A program made the position numbers and the translations under genes. Below, piece after piece: positions 1 through 12,923 of a stretch of 64,000 bases of DNA; the stretch's first letter is position 1; every line of letters begins with the position of its first letter. The notes beneath the pieces are model-generated. The model made no database searches. It was not told where the DNA came from and saw only the letters and a program-made list of their open reading frames with translations. Origin of the DNA: Caenorhabditis elegans (Eukaryota > Nematoda > Chromadorea > Rhabditida > Rhabditidae); NCBI RefSeq assembly GCF_000002985.6, contig NC_003282.8:9982001-10046000 (forward strand). Direction: 5' to 3'.

Positions 1-266
1 GCCAGCTCTTCCTGAAGAATCATTTTGTCTTGCATCCACATCACATAGTGAAGGCCCTTGCATAAGCGCATCAAGTCAGCATCATCGAAATCTGAATATA
101 AACTTTTAACAATTATATGTAAGTTGGAAAATAACTCACGTTTCTTTGCGGACTGATCACGAATCCAATCGTGAAGAACGCGAAGAGCTCTTTGACGCGT
201 AGCTGGCTCTCCGCAAGCGAGTTTCTGAGCGAAAACTACTTCGACGCTTGCCAAGTCGACATCCAT
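1..266 (-). CDS. rrp-1: RRP1/Nop52-family rRNA-processing protein, N-terminal part
   Basis: Only the first two coding exons lie in the window. The start codon is at 264-266 and exon 1 runs 266-140. A GTGAGT donor and TTCAG acceptor flank a short intron, and exon 2 runs from 91 off the left edge. The protein opens MDVDLASVEVVFAQKLACGE and exon 2 contains GLHYVMWMQDKMILQEELA, which matches the conserved WKGL-Y-MWMQDKPLLQEELA block of the Nop52/RRP1 family. Known members act in the nucleolus in processing of pre-rRNA towards 28S/5.8S rRNA. The family call is secure. The symbol is inferred from the neighbour uba-1, and the C-terminal part is not visible. Confidence 0.85.
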   Translation of the reverse strand, partial: MDVDLASVEVVFAQKLACGEPATRQRALRVLHDWIRDQSAKKRELFSNLHIIVKSLYSDFDDADLMRLCKGLHYVMWMQDKMILQEEL

Positions 267-1404
267 TATTGGAATTCTAAAAAATAAGTAATATTTGAAC
301 TGTCTTAAAATAGAAAAGTAACAAATTTTGAAAAATCCATTTGAATAAACTGTATTGGCTTCAACAAGTATTCCAATACTGTTTTTTGAACAGAACCCCG
401 TTTTTACTTGATTTACGGATGAAAGTAATTGTAAAATGGTGAAAAATTATTTTTATAATTTTTTTACAATGAAAGTTTTATAAAATATTGGAAAATCATT
501 ACGGAAATACAGAAATTGGAAATAAAAATTGAATGAATAAAAAAAGAATTAGAGGATGCAGTGCACTGGGGCGCACTTGCCTCCTGTGGAGAGAGCATGT
601 GGGACGTAGAGTCGCAGAGTGAACTTGCCTAACTTTTTGGAAACTGCCAAAGAACATCTTATACATTTTCAAAAAATGTCGGTCTTTGAAAAATTAAATA
701 ATTTTCATTCGAGAGTTTCGAATCATGTATAAACAGCGATGATGCATGCATGTAAATTATCGGGGAGAGTGCCCGACAACCTCAATAAGGTTTTGAAACT
801 ATGTTGGTTCAGAAGAACATGCTTCCTAGAAGTGAAATCTTTGAATATATTAAAATTCGGATGAATTCTCAGTGAAACATATTCATATTTTTCGTTATTC
901 CTCAACACCGAGAATCACTTCTCTCGTCATTCAAATCCCGCTTTTCAGAGTCACAATGAATTGCCGCAATTGTTTTTGCATCAGAAGTAGCTGTCCTCTC
1001 TCTCTCTCTCCCTATTTCTTTCATTCTCTTTTCCTTTTTACGCAACAAGATCGTCCTCTATTTATGCATTTATATCAGAAATGAACACGAAAAGAGAAAT
1101 AGAGAGAAAGACAGTATCTGCTTCTTGGCTTTTCTCCAGCTTATTTTCTCAGAGGATGCAAAAAAGTGGGAGGAGCGTGGTTTTTGTTCAGGAAACGATA
1201 ACATTCGCCTCCCACCATCCTCTTGCCAACCACCAATTCTTTTAAGATTTTCAGTTTCTACTACATATCTCTAATTCTCCAAATTTTAGATGACAATTTT
1301 ATTATTGTTTACTGTATTTTTTGGGTTTATACCCTTTACAGGTATTTTGAATTCTAAAAAAGCAACTAGAATAATCGTTGAAAATTTAAGAAGTTGAAGC
1401 ATGT
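267..1404. other. Intergenic, promoter side of rrp-1
   Basis: AT-rich spacer upstream of the minus-strand RRP1 gene. No convincing coding exon was seen. It holds a CT-rich tract near 994-1010 and short purine-rich runs near 1090-1110, which are common in worm promoters. Nothing else stands out. Confidence 0.5.
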
Positions 1405-1486
1405 ATGCCTGGATACGAAGCTGAAAGAGATCGATTAAGGGAACATTTAGGAATTGAATGGATCCAAAATGGACTCTCAAAATCAG
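1405..1486 (+). other. Possible far-upstream first exon of the MAM gene
   Basis: An ATG at 1405 opens a coding-like stretch starting MPGYEAERDRLREHLGIEW. It ends at a CAG|GTAGGA donor after 1486, in phase 1. The first MAM exon needs exactly a phase-1 partner at its TTTTTCAG acceptor (exon from 4192), so joining gives an open frame across the border. Against it, the intron would be 2.7 kb and this N-terminus is not a signal peptide, which is odd for a MAM protein. It may be an exon of something else or chance. Confidence 0.25.
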
Positions 1487-4160
1487 GTAGGATTTTTGAA
1501 AAGGCTGTACTTTTTGGTATGTCGTTAGCTCAAGAAAACATGAATTTAGGCGATAGTGAATCCTGTGTTTATTTTCAGAAATTTCAAATTTCAAAGGGTA
1601 AATAAATAAGTACAATCGTGGCGAGGCGCAATTAGAAAATAAGTGTGTGCCTTTAAATTTACGTTTTACTAATTTACGATAGATATATGAGAAAGTTAAC
1701 TGTGGTTGAGATGAGAAACAAATTGGAGCTTTTCTATGTGTTTCTCTGTTTTAGTTGTGCGGAAATTGGTTTGGATTTTTAAGCCTATCCCAGCTTAAAT
1801 TTAAAACTAAGACTTCTATAGTACCTGCCTGCTTTAGAGCAGCCAGCCTACTAAATCATAAAACCAAAAAAAATCACGAAGACTTTGCCAACTTCTAATG
1901 TTTTTGTCCTACTTTTGTAGCAAGTTCAATAGACACGAGTAAAACAGTCAAAGGAAAATTCCAAGTAGGCACAAGTTAAGGCACAAGGCAGGCATAGGTG
2001 GCGTGAAAAGTAACTATGCAGGTATTTTTTTACCACGAGAATTTCAAGATTATTAATTAAAGTGTAGTCTATTTTTCTCTATGAGCGGAAAGCTTCAAGC
2101 AGGAAATGGAGTTTTTTAGTGAGCACATCGTGTTCTACAATTGATTTTTTTTAACTAGTGTTCCATCGTACTAATTCACACTGATCGTTCTTCACAAATG
2201 CTTATAGATTGTATACTTATGTCTTTCTTTTCTTTGACTCATACCGTCCTGATCCGTCGATTCTCCTTTGGTAAGCTTTCTTTTTTCTGATATTTCAGCT
2301 AGTGCGATGGCGTAACATCTGCATTTCGGATGATATAACGTTGATATGGATTACGAGGCTAGGAAACCAAAAAAACGTGTTTATTCAAGGATAATCATTA
2401 TCACTTTGTTAGGCAAGGACAGTTGGCACGATGATCATTGAGATTTTTGAGAAGAATTGTAGAGTCATGTGAACATATCGAACATTCCTAGTACCTGTTC
2501 ACAGTTGTGAGATTGCTTAAAAATTACACGTATCAGTTTGAAATTTCAAGAACAGTTTAAGGGTTTTCATTCTTCTTATAGGCAATTTAGACTAGAACTA
2601 CAACAGAGATCAATCGAAATTCTCTATAATTATATTATGGTGACCAACAGAGATGCGATGCACATTTTTCTGAACTTCCGGGAAATTAAAAATTACCATT
2701 TTTCAATAAAAAATAGAAAAGTATTCCAATATTTTTTGACTTTTTAAAACTTTCAGTCAATGTTTTTGCAAATTGTCAAACTTACCAAAACAGTTCTGTT
2801 TGAGAAGTTCAGTGCAACGCATTGAAATTTTTGGAGCGTAATTAAAATTTAAAATCTTTAGAAAAAATATATTTTATGATCTTTCATAATGTTAACTTCT
2901 GAAAACTAAATAATCCTCAATTGAGTGTTAGTTCGAAAAAATCAAATATTTAGGAGGGTAACTTGTAAGTTCTGTAACAAAAAAGTGCCGCATTTCACTG
3001 GTGACTATAATGACATTTCAAAACCAAAAGATTTTAGTGGATTTTTATGTTTACTTTTTTTTCATAATATGACATTTTAGTTAAGTTTCCAAAAATGTAA
3101 TTGATATCTTTTTGATAAAAAGATTTTTGTGAACATCCAGATTAACTGGAGAAAAGCGTCTGATGAACGTAAACCACAATAATTTTGAATCGAATTAACA
3201 AGATTCCATCAACTTTCTTCATATCTTCGAGATCTCATTTAATATCTTCCACAATTGGGTATATAAATGTCTTCATTTTCTCCCTCTTCCTAACTTTTTC
3301 GCCTATTGGCAATTCTGAAATAAACCGAACCTGTCGCTTGAAACCAGCTTTTCGCTCCTTCTCCTCTTTTTCATGACGCCAATTGTGTTGTATATGGTCA
3401 AGAGAAGGACAGGAGATGAAATTGACACGTCTTTTCGCTTTTTTCCGGAAAAAATGAAGAGAGAGGATTACGCGAGAGGTGTACCCACACAGAACATGAA
3501 TCAAAGAAAAAAGGTGTTGGGTAATAGAATGAATGTGTCACAATTGAATGAAGTCATCAAGTTGCTGCAAACTATATAGAAAATTTTTTCGATGAACAAA
3601 GATGGGAGAAATAGTTTGAAAATCAGTAGAGGAAAAATTGTGACTTTAAAGTATCCAAGTGTACAAAAGCCTGCCAAAAGTTTCGTAAAATTAAAAAAAA
3701 AAACCTTCTCGATAAGTTGCTAATTAGTTGCTAAAAAGTTGACAGATACTCATTTAGTCTTAGTAAATATTAAGTTTTCCGAAAACCACGGATTTCTACT
3801 GCAAGGCAGCAAAAAAATTTTGATCATCATGGTAAGTTTTTTAGTGGAAATGCGCAGTTTCTGTTTCCCTCTCTCCAGTTAATTTTCCCGATTGTCCCCG
3901 CTCTGTTAAAAACGCCCAGGAAGTTCCAACAACTTGCTCTGGAATAAGTGAACAATTAGTTATTTTATCTGATTATTAACAATTTATGTTTTCTTTTTCT
4001 GTAAAATCATTACAACATTCAAACATTAGCTTTTATCAAAAGTTATCGCCAGTACAATAAAACAAAATAGAAAGGCTAAATCTTACAGTAGGAACTTCTA
4101 GTTGCCGCAAAAGTTGGTGGTTTATTCCAGTCGTCATGATGTGCACCAGTTCTACATAGA
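1487..4160. other. Long spacer before the MAM gene
   Basis: About 2.7 kb of AT-rich sequence with no supported gene. Open frames here are short and lack splice sites. Near 1825-1850 and 1965-2000 there are CCTGCCTGC / AGTAGGCAC style words that recur elsewhere in the window (26420-26460, 41030-41160, 52040-52330) and look like a dispersed low-copy repeat. Confidence 0.4.
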
Positions 4161-7100
4161 ATGCAACTTTTCCTCACATATTATTTTTCAGGTTGGACAG
4201 AATCAAAAGCAATTCGTCATTCAGCTGACCTTAACTGCGATTTCACTCATCCTGAAAAATGTGAATGGAAGAATATGGCCGATGAAAAACAAATGGACTC
4301 GAGAGATTTCTATCTTTTTGAGAAAATTGACTACACCGAGTTTCCTGTTCTACGTGTAGGACCGGGTCCATCGAAAATTCAACAAGGTGATAAAATGATA
4401 TTTGTCGGAGATAAAAAACGTGAAGAGCAGCATGCAATTTTCTATTCGTCACCAATAAACTGCCAGAACTCAACCGGAAACTTAACATTTACGTGAGTAA
4501 CTTCTTTTCTCACTAAATAGGTTGAGTTAAAGGATTTTAGGTATTGGGTGTACAATAGCGCTCGAGTTGAAGTAATTTTACTGGAAGATGATGGGAAAGG
4601 AGGTTATAAAATGATTTTTGATGATCCATCTGAAGAAAAACCATACGTTGACTGTGGGACTATTCAATTGAATACAGAATGTCATGCTGAAATACCACCA
4701 CGTGACAAACCATTTAGGTATGATATTAGACTGATTTAAATTATCAAATTAAATATATTTTAGAATTGGAATTCGAGCTTATGGAATATCCAACACTGAT
4801 GGATCTTTCGTTATGATTGACAATATTCTGTATTCAGCTAGTTTATGTAAAGTAGGAAGTAAGTTTCAATGCCACTGGCCAAAAAAATAAAATTGGTTCA
4901 GAAGTGAGCCAAGACTATTTAGACCGACCCCAAGTTCAGCCCAAGCTTGATCCAAGCGCTTGGCCAAGCTAAAAGCGGTGCCACAAAAAGGTTAGTCTGA
5001 ACTTGGGCTCGACTTGGGAGTCCACCATCTTGCCTAACTTTTGAACCTTTTGCCAAATACCTAAGTTTTTTTTTAATGAAAGTCTAAATATTTCAAATTT
5101 AGTTGACGTGGGAGACACTTTTAAATCGTACTCCTTGGAAACTGGAGCAAGTGGAAAACATATCGATACAGCTGCTGAACTGAAATGTGACAACTTTGAT
5201 ACAAAATGCCGTTGGAGATCTGGTGGAGATGCCATGGTGGTGAGATTTTACAGTTTCAAATATACAAATTATGCTTAAAATAATGACAGTACTTTACCAA
5301 TCTCACAAACTTCAATTTCAGATGTGGCGCCGGTCATCATCCATTCTCCCAAGTCCTCTTCTCATGAATGCCACTGGAAGTACAGTAGGACCACGTGGAG
5401 GTTATGCAGTACTTTATGTTGAACAGGGGACCCAGAAAAAATCATTGGATATTTTGAGATCTGATCCTATTACATGCCAAAGTTTAACGGAAAACGAATT
5501 CACTTTTAGGTTTGATTCTTGAAGATATCAATGCTTAATAATTGTTTTCAGATTCTGGGAGTTTGGGCAGATTGAACTTGAAGCCTGTGCTGTCGATCTT
5601 ATGCTTAAAGACATTGAATGTGTTCCTATTCCACGTGGTAGTTCACCTGCAAACGTCAAGTTGACATTTAGAAAAGCGACTAAAAATTTCATGGTAATAA
5701 TTACACTGACCAAAAATGTTATTTCAAAGTCGAAAATTTCAGATAATCATTAGGGTGTCATCTTTGAATCCAGATTTTGATAACATGGTAATAGTAGATG
5801 ATATATCTTATCGTGCAACCCTTTGTACTGATGCTCTTTCTGTATTCGATATTGGAGATTCATTTGTTTCAACTCCAATGCTATCATTACTTCTCAGTAG
5901 AAATGTTCACACAGCTCAAGATCTTTCGTGTGATTTCTCAAAAAGAGCATCTGCTTGTCTTTGGGGAATGTTGAATCAAGATGAAGAATCATCTGAAATT
6001 GCATCAAATTCTTGGACAGTTGGACATGGGCCATTGAATGAGGAGAAACTTTATTCTTTAACTGGAATATCTGATATGCCTGAAGGAGAATTTGGATTGG
6101 CAAGATTTGAAACTGGAGGAAGTGCTGTTCTTCTATCAGAAGTTGTTCGATGTGCATTGGATAATGTTCATGTTCAATTTAAACTCTGGACAACAGGCAC
6201 TGCAAAGATTAAGGTCAGAATTTGTTCAACTGTTTTAAAGTGATCATTCTAGAGTTTTTAGGTATGTCTCGTCGAAGAATCATCACCATCTCTTCTCGAT
6301 TGTCAAGATGCCAGCAGTGGAGATGTTGTCGTAGATTTGCCACGTATTCGTCGCCCATTCCGTGTTGCTTTTTCTGCAGAAGCAGAAGATCAAGGAATGG
6401 TTCTGATTGATAATATCGTTGTGACTGGTCAAATTTGTCCACCAACTGCTGCAAGACAGTTTTCTTCGAAAACTTTCCGTCCAACTGCGGATATGCCTGA
6501 TCCAAATGTTTGCAGACTTTTGTCGTGTGATTTCCATTTGGGGCATGCTTGTCTTTACGAGAGTTCACAAGTTTCAAACTCTGCAATGCACGGTGTAAGT
6601 GAAAGGAATATCTGAAAATACGTTATGAACTTTCTTTTTCAGAATTCTTTTTTTCAAAGCTTTGAATTTAGAAATTCATGAAATCGTTTAATTCATGTCA
6701 CTACAAATTTTGACAAAACAATTGGCAACATTTTGGCGGCCAAAAGTATATGCGTTTTGGTTTTTTTGAGGATTTTTCAAAATTTTCATATAGGCATTAG
6801 TAAAATACTAATAAGTTACAGCATAAAGATCATAACTTTGACATTTTTTACTGTTGTTACCAACTCCTATATAAATAAGAAACTGAAGCGGCTGATTTCC
6901 TGCGGGTTCATTATAGACATATTGTTTAGCTAAATTGCTTTTTTTTTTGGTTTTCAATCGCATTAATTTTAATATTTATTAGGTTGCAAATCGAAAGTTG
7001 AATGCATTCCTGACACGTTCAAAGAGAGTTTTTATTCTCGAATCACCACAATTTCGATTGAATACGGTAGCAAGGCTACACTTTGATTACAAACTACAGG

Positions 7101-7450
7101 TGAGCTACAGTAACCCAATGAACACGTTTTCAGTTTTAATTACAGGGTGATGCGAATTTATTCATTTGTAATGACAGTGGGACAAAAGAATTAGAAAGTT
7201 GTTTTAAAGTCGAAGGAAGAGAAGGAAATGATTATATCGAATTACTGGCAAGTGATACAAAAGTGAGTTCGAAATGGATGTTTTCGATTTTTAATCAATA
7301 ACATTAAAACTTCCAAACAGAGATTATTCACAAAACAATTTCCAATTACAGGTCTACATAATATCTCGTCTCTCTGAATCTGGAAAATCTGGATCTCTTG
7401 AAATTTCAAAAATCGTTTTCACTGATACAAGTGATCAATCTATTTGTTAA
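4161..7450 (+). CDS. Multi-MAM-domain protein, probably extracellular
   Basis: Eleven exons join in phase: (4161)..4492, 4541-4717, 4764-4858, 5103-5239, 5322-5509, 5552-5693, 5743-6213, 6262-6594, 6983-7099, 7146-7262 and 7352-7450 (TAA). This gives about 735 residues. Four MAM-like units are seen, each opening with a Cys-Asp-Phe motif (LNCDFTHPEKCEW, LKCDNFDTKCRW, LSCDFSKRASACLW, LSCDFHLGHACLY) and closing with a V-IDNI or V-DDI stretch before a Cys. MAM domains are adhesive modules of secreted or membrane proteins. No transmembrane segment is visible, which suggests a secreted or matrix protein. The 5' end is unsettled: ATG 4161 gives only a weak hydrophobic leader (MQLFLTYYFSG), so a separate signal-peptide exon may lie upstream. 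Domain call firm, start weak. Confidence 0.8.
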
Positions 7451-7658
7451 ATTATTTGTTCAACTTGTTATTTAATTTCCGAAAATGCCATATTCGAGTT
7501 CCTGAATATATCTAGGTACTGTTGACTCAATGATTCACTTTACTGGAATTATTCTGGTTCTCTAGCCATAATTCTGTCTATTATCTGAAAATGTGCAATT
7601 GTAAATCTAGATCCATTCTTAATGACCGGTTCCTTCCAGACGTCTCACCTTTTGACTT

Positions 7659-7691
7659 AATAAATTCGAATTCCACATAGCACATTTTATT
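7659..7691. terminator. Overlapping poly(A) signals of two convergent genes
   Basis: AATAAA at 7659-7664 lies about 210 bases after the MAM-gene stop (+). Its reverse form TTTATT at 7686-7691 lies about 240 bases after the uba-1 stop (-). The two genes end tail to tail, so their 3' ends probably meet or overlap here. The rest of 7451-7931 shows nothing beyond 3' UTR. Confidence 0.5.
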
Positions 7692-7931
7692 CGGTAAAAA
7701 ACCATTGTTCAAACATTACTCGGGTGGGTGGAAGAAGAGATTATGAGGTACGGGGAGAACGTGAAACAAATCGCAATTCACACAATAATACAAAAAGTTA
7801 AAACCATAAATAATAAATAAGGGAGTTCAATAAAGGGGATGAAAACGGGGAGCGATAAAATGATAAAGAGTAGCATGACTCATGAAGACGGGGACAGAGA
7901 GACACATACAAACATTGAAAAATCATAATAA

Positions 7932-10900
7932 TTAGAAAGAGTAGCGAATGTATGGAACTTCGACATCTTCACCGTCTGGATCGGACATCATTGGCTCGAG
8001 AACCAAAGCGTGAACAGAAGGATGAAGTGATTTCTTCAGCAATTCCTCGTAAACCGCTTTCACTCTGAAAAAAAAACAAATTTTCACATGTTATCATTTG
8101 TTACAAAGCAATCTTCTAGTGATTTGTAATTCAACTCACTCTGTTTTGAGTCTTTCTTGTTTTTTGCCAGCATTCATGAAAAACGAGAACAAAAGACACG
8201 CTCCAGCGGATAACATCGACACCTCGCATCCACCAGTTTGGTTTTGTACATTGTCGATGAATTCTTGAAGTGTGAGCGGTCCTTGAACGTCAATTCTATC
8301 CCAGAGAGTAAACTCTCGGTCCATGTAAGTTTTCTTTGGAGCGCCAATTGGTTCGGCAGAGGAGAAGAATGGCATTGACAGATTTAGGAAAGTGTTCTTG
8401 AAACGCTCCATTGGTGTCTTAGGAATACCGTTTGCGTCAACAACCTGAACACGGAAATATGTATATTATAAATTATCACATTAGAATGAATGCCGCTTAC
8501 CTTGTACAGTTCGATGCAAACAAGACCGGCAACTGCTGCGGTGGTGGTAGCGATGGCTGGAATAATTTTTCCAGCAATTTGTTTGGTTCTCATTCTATCA
8601 GCTGGAAGAATATCATAGTTTTCGGCTCGGAGATTCGATGCAGCCGTGATGAACTCCATATGATGGTTAGAATCATCATCCTTCTCAAAATCAACACAGT
8701 TCAGTTTGCTTGTAGACTTGACGTTCAGCGTTGCCAATTTCAATTTCAAAGCTTCGATGGCAGCATCATCATCAACGATCATGCTAGAAGCTCCACGTTC
8801 ATTCTGTTCTTTAGCCTCGGCGTCAGTTACAGCGATCTTGACACCGGATTTAGGCTCGAAAGGTTCCGGATTCACCGAAAGAGCGACACGAATAACTTCT
8901 TCTCTGTCCAAAATTGGTTGAACTCCGTATAACTCGGCAATGAGAATTGACGCAGCAAAAACGAAATTGAAGTGTTCTTCTTTGGATGGATCAAAATTGA
9001 GAACATGCGGGCAACGCTTAGCTCCTGACCAGAACTTGGCTCCAGAATCAGTGAGTTGATCTGGTGGGAAAGAGTGAAGCATCTGAGCAATATTGTTGTG
9101 GTAGAGTTCCTGGAATTGGTTGCGAGCCCAACGAATACAATCTTCAGCAGACGATGGACGAGCATCAATCAAAGCGTCTTTTACTTTTTGAAGAATATCA
9201 ATTTGTTGTCCAGAAATTAATTTGTCGACATGCTCATTGAACCCTCTTTCATCGGAAAGGAACTTGTTGGCCATTTCTCCTGGCTGGGCGAAGAATGTTT
9301 CAAATTGCTCACGCGCCCATTGAATTGTGTGCTGAATTTCATTGGGGAAGTTCTTCAACGTGCAAACAGGAATCTCCTTCTCTGGTGGATCGACAGACGA
9401 CGAGTATGACTCCGTGAGATATGGATAAACAACTTGAGTGTTTCCTTTGGTTCCCATGGTTCCAGACTCCAGCAAAGGCAAGCGATAGTAGACGCATCGA
9501 CGATCCATGTATCGCCGAGCATCAACATTATCAAGCGCATTGGCAACTCCATTGAGCTCTCCGAAGAATTCGTCATTGAAAATGTGCTCGGTTTCCAATC
9601 CAACACGTTCTGCCAAAGCTTCAATTCGAACATCCGAGTTGAAAGCAGTCACAGCACGGGCGGCACATTCTGACTTCTTTCCCTGAAAACGAGTATTAAG
9701 AAGTTAAATTAAATTTTTTCAGGCATACCCCAACGTCACGGCGTCTGAACAGGAATTGTCTGTTGAGATTCGAAATTTCAATTTGGTCCATATCAGTAAT
9801 TTTGATAAGACCTCCTTCACCACAAGCGACACCCATCATTGATAAATTTTTGAGCAATTCGCATCCGATAGCTCCAGCACCAACAACAAACCATCTTTGA
9901 CGGAATAGACACTCTTGATATGGCCATCCAAATACGGCAGCTTGTCCATCATAACGAGATTGTCTCGGCTGACAATCAGTTTCCGAAAGTTTGGAATTGT
10001 CGAAAGAAGTCCAATCCCCTGGCAAGACTTCAACGTGATCCAAATGAAGCCATTGTTTCAGTGGTGTCATATGGTGTGTGACTCCTTTCATTGCTTCTTG
10101 TGCAGCAATACCACCAACAACAGATGACACAGTGACGAGGTTTCCGGATGCAGAAAACGAGAACAATTCGATCAACTTTTCTGGGATTTCTTCAGTACCA
10201 GAAGGAATCAATTCTTTTAACAATGCGGCATCCTGAGTGGATCGAGGAGCAGGGGATCTTCCATACTTTTCTTCGAAAGCGTAAAGAGCAGTCCACAAGG
10301 CATGAAGCTGGGATGGGTATTCGAACTTGGCATAGTCCCATATTCCGAATTCTGGTTCAACAAGAGATTTCTCGAATGGAACATGAGATACCGATGTTGG
10401 GACTTTAACTTGCCTACATCTTCCACCTTCTTTGTAGTCGGAGAATGAAACTGCGAAATCACCAATATTGAATTTCGATGCATTTTTAACGGTGATTTTG
10501 AGTGGCTCACATCCATTAATTTCAGTAAGTCCTTTAACTTCAGAAAAAGTAACGTGATCTCCATCCTCAAGACCATGGAAAAGATTCTCCAATGTTGTCA
10601 CTTCACCAGTGGTTTTATCAATGTGCTCAATGAAGAACTCGCGAACTTGCTCCCCAGTAGCGTCATCAATTCGGAAATTGTCTCCAAAATCGTTGAAGAT
10701 GTATGAGAATACACCACGAGCATCAGTAATCAGAATACGTCTATTGTGGGCTCGTGTCCATGCAGCGATTTGGCGTTGAGCAGTACGGGCAGCGTCCGTG
10801 AGAACAACAAGCTATAAGTTAAAAAATGTTTTTTAACACAAAATTAATTTAAACTTACATCAAATGTTTTGACAAACTCCTCAGTGAGCTCATCAGTTGA

Positions 10901-12923
10901 TACTTGTACATTAACACTGTCATTAAGCTCTGCAAGACGCTCGTAGCAAGAAGTAGCACGATTGTGACCAACATCTGCATCGCGCAAGTAGTATTGAGCC
11001 GAGAGATCAGACCATTTTGCAAGCTTTGTGTCATGAATAGTAACATGCCGAACTCCTCCAAGAATCAGATTCTTTGCAATTTCGACTCCTACAGAACCGA
11101 GACCAGAAATGAGAACGGAAGCAGTTCGGAGGTTGACCATGGCGGATTCGCCGAGCGTGTAACTGAAATATTCAATTTTGTTTTAGAACAATAGAAAAAT
11201 CAAACTAACATTTGACGGGAGTAAAGATTTTTGTCGAGAAGCTCATCTGAGTTCCCACCAACTCCTCCGGCATTATTGCTAGTGTCCATCTTCTCACCGT
11301 CTTGTCCTTCAGTGTTTTTGGTCGTCTCGACGTTCACGTTTCCAGACTGCTGAAAAATCAGATCATTACATGATATAATTGACATGTTAATATATCTTAG
11401 AGCGAAATTTTATATATTTTGAATTGTCATGAAAATCGAGTTTTATGGCAAATACTTTTCAAGTTTTCATAAAACTGGAGTAGAAAAAAGAGTCATTAGT
11501 GTAGTTATAATTTGTTTCTAATGCGCGACAGTACAAAATAAGTCATAGTGGAACACAGGGAAATTACAAGAGAAACTACAAAAACTGAATGACTTCGTTG
11601 CGAAATTGAAAAGAGCGAGGAAGAATAAAGAGAGAGACGCAGGCAAAGAAACAACTTGACTGTCAAACCGCCCGTTAGTGTCCTTTCGTAATCCGAACCT
11701 AACTAGGAAGACGAAGAAAAAAGATTCGTCCGAACTTTCTATAAACGAACACATCGATCAACAAAGCGCGAATCACATTCTAGAACATTATTGATTGCAA
11801 TCGTTGGCCTAATAACTTGTGAAGTTGGAAAACTCTACGAAACTGATAACGCTTAGGAAAAAAACTGCGTTGAATACAGAAAGTCGACTAACCATTCAAT
11901 TTTCACAACAAAAAGTGAGCAAGAGCGGGAACGGAAATATGATGACTAACAGAGACGCAGAGAAATAGAGAAAACATGGGATTGACAACAAATAAATAGA
12001 ACTACGAATGAAAATACACTTTTCAGGGTTTCACTGGCCGAAACTAAAACGTAAATTGTTATTATGTATCGGGACAATTTTACCACCTCAGTTCATCTAA
12101 TGAAAAAGTCATCAATTTATAACCTCATTCTCTAAAATATTTTACCTGATTACAAAAGTAGACGCCTAAAACATCAATTTCAAACAATTCCAGAATATTC
12201 TTAAAACTTACCTTTTTGGGCATATGCCAACCCGGATCATACTTCCTGATATATTCCATATACATAATGAAACAAGGACTAAATTAAAATAGAGAATATA
12301 CGAGTAAGCATTAAGGATATGTATTTTCTATCCGTCAACAAAATCCCAACTATTATTATTCATTGTCGGCTACGAAGCAGTGTATCAGCGCCAGCTTCTG
12401 CGTGGTTGCCACGGCAACTTTCCCTCTAATTTTCTGGGCGAACGAAGATTAAATATAAAAGAAAGCGAACGGAGAATGCGTTTATTCTTGTGATTTGGTA
12501 GAAAAATCAGTTCTCATTTTGAATGGGGTTTTCACCTGCTGTTTCGACTAAAAAATCAGAGTGAAATTCGGCGAACACTCATTATCTTTTTGTTGAAATA
12601 GCAAAACAACGGAAAGAAACGAGGATTCTTAAATTAATTGAATCTCTGAGAGCTTTCTTTTCAAGCTTCTTATGAATTAAAAATTGTTAATTCAGATTTT
12701 TTAAAAATAGTTTTCCATTTCAACTTACATTGACCCCAGAAAGTGTTTGCTGCTTTGGCGCTCCGACGATCGTTCCGTTTCCTACGACTGTTGGTTCTTC
12801 TTCGTCGTCAGTCTTGGATCGTTTCGCCGGAGGATATTCGTTTTCTCCTTCACGCTGCAGCTTGTTATTGGTGGCCTTGTTGTTAGTTTTGTTGGCCGAT
12901 GTTAGCTCAAGGATGGTAGTCAT
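7932..12923 (-). CDS. uba-1: Ubiquitin-activating enzyme E1
   Basis: Seven exons: 12923-12729, 11349-11210, 11162-10859, 10811-9729, 9682-8501, 8444-8140 and 8064-7932 (TAA). They give 1113 residues, the normal E1 size. The enzyme uses ATP to adenylate ubiquitin, forms a thioester on a cysteine, and passes ubiquitin to E2s in cytosol and nucleus. Seen in sequence: an inactive adenylation repeat ([19 protein letters not shown]), the active nucleotide-binding loop ([18 protein letters not shown]), the catalytic cysteine in PVCTLKNFP, and the C-terminal ubiquitin-fold region. The first 65 residues are polar and contain a basic PPAKRSK stretch, a possible nuclear localisation signal. Intron 1 (11350-12728) is unusually long and appears to hold a second first exon (12212-12265). 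Confidence 0.97.
12212..12265 (-). CDS. uba-1: Candidate alternative first exon of uba-1
   Basis: Inside uba-1 intron 1 the minus strand has a TTTAATTTAG acceptor (12279-12280), then ATG at 12265 and 18 codons reading [19 protein letters not shown] strong GTAAGT donor follows in phase 0, the phase needed to join exon 11349. The product would be an E1 of 1066 residues without the polar 65-residue N-terminus and its PAKRSK motif. The acceptor just before the ATG suggests SL trans-splicing from an internal promoter. Inferred from splice signals and phase only. Confidence 0.55.
12405..12418. promoter_or_regulatory. X-box-like palindrome (RFX/DAF-19 type)
   Basis: GTTGCCACGGCAAC is a near-perfect inverted repeat matching the RFX X-box (ideal GTTGCCATGGCAAC) at 13 of 14 bases. 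It lies about 140 bases upstream of the alternative uba-1 ATG, the usual spacing for ciliary X-box genes. The central AT found in most worm X-boxes is AC here, so function is uncertain. Confidence 0.45.

Noticed and set aside
3185-3579. Overlapping open frames on both strands
   Set aside because: No splice partners, no conserved motif and odd composition. Treated as chance frames in spacer.
8432-8932. 166-codon plus-strand open frame over uba-1
   Set aside because: It lies antisense to well-supported E1 exons, has no family features, and is a by-product of the coding strand.
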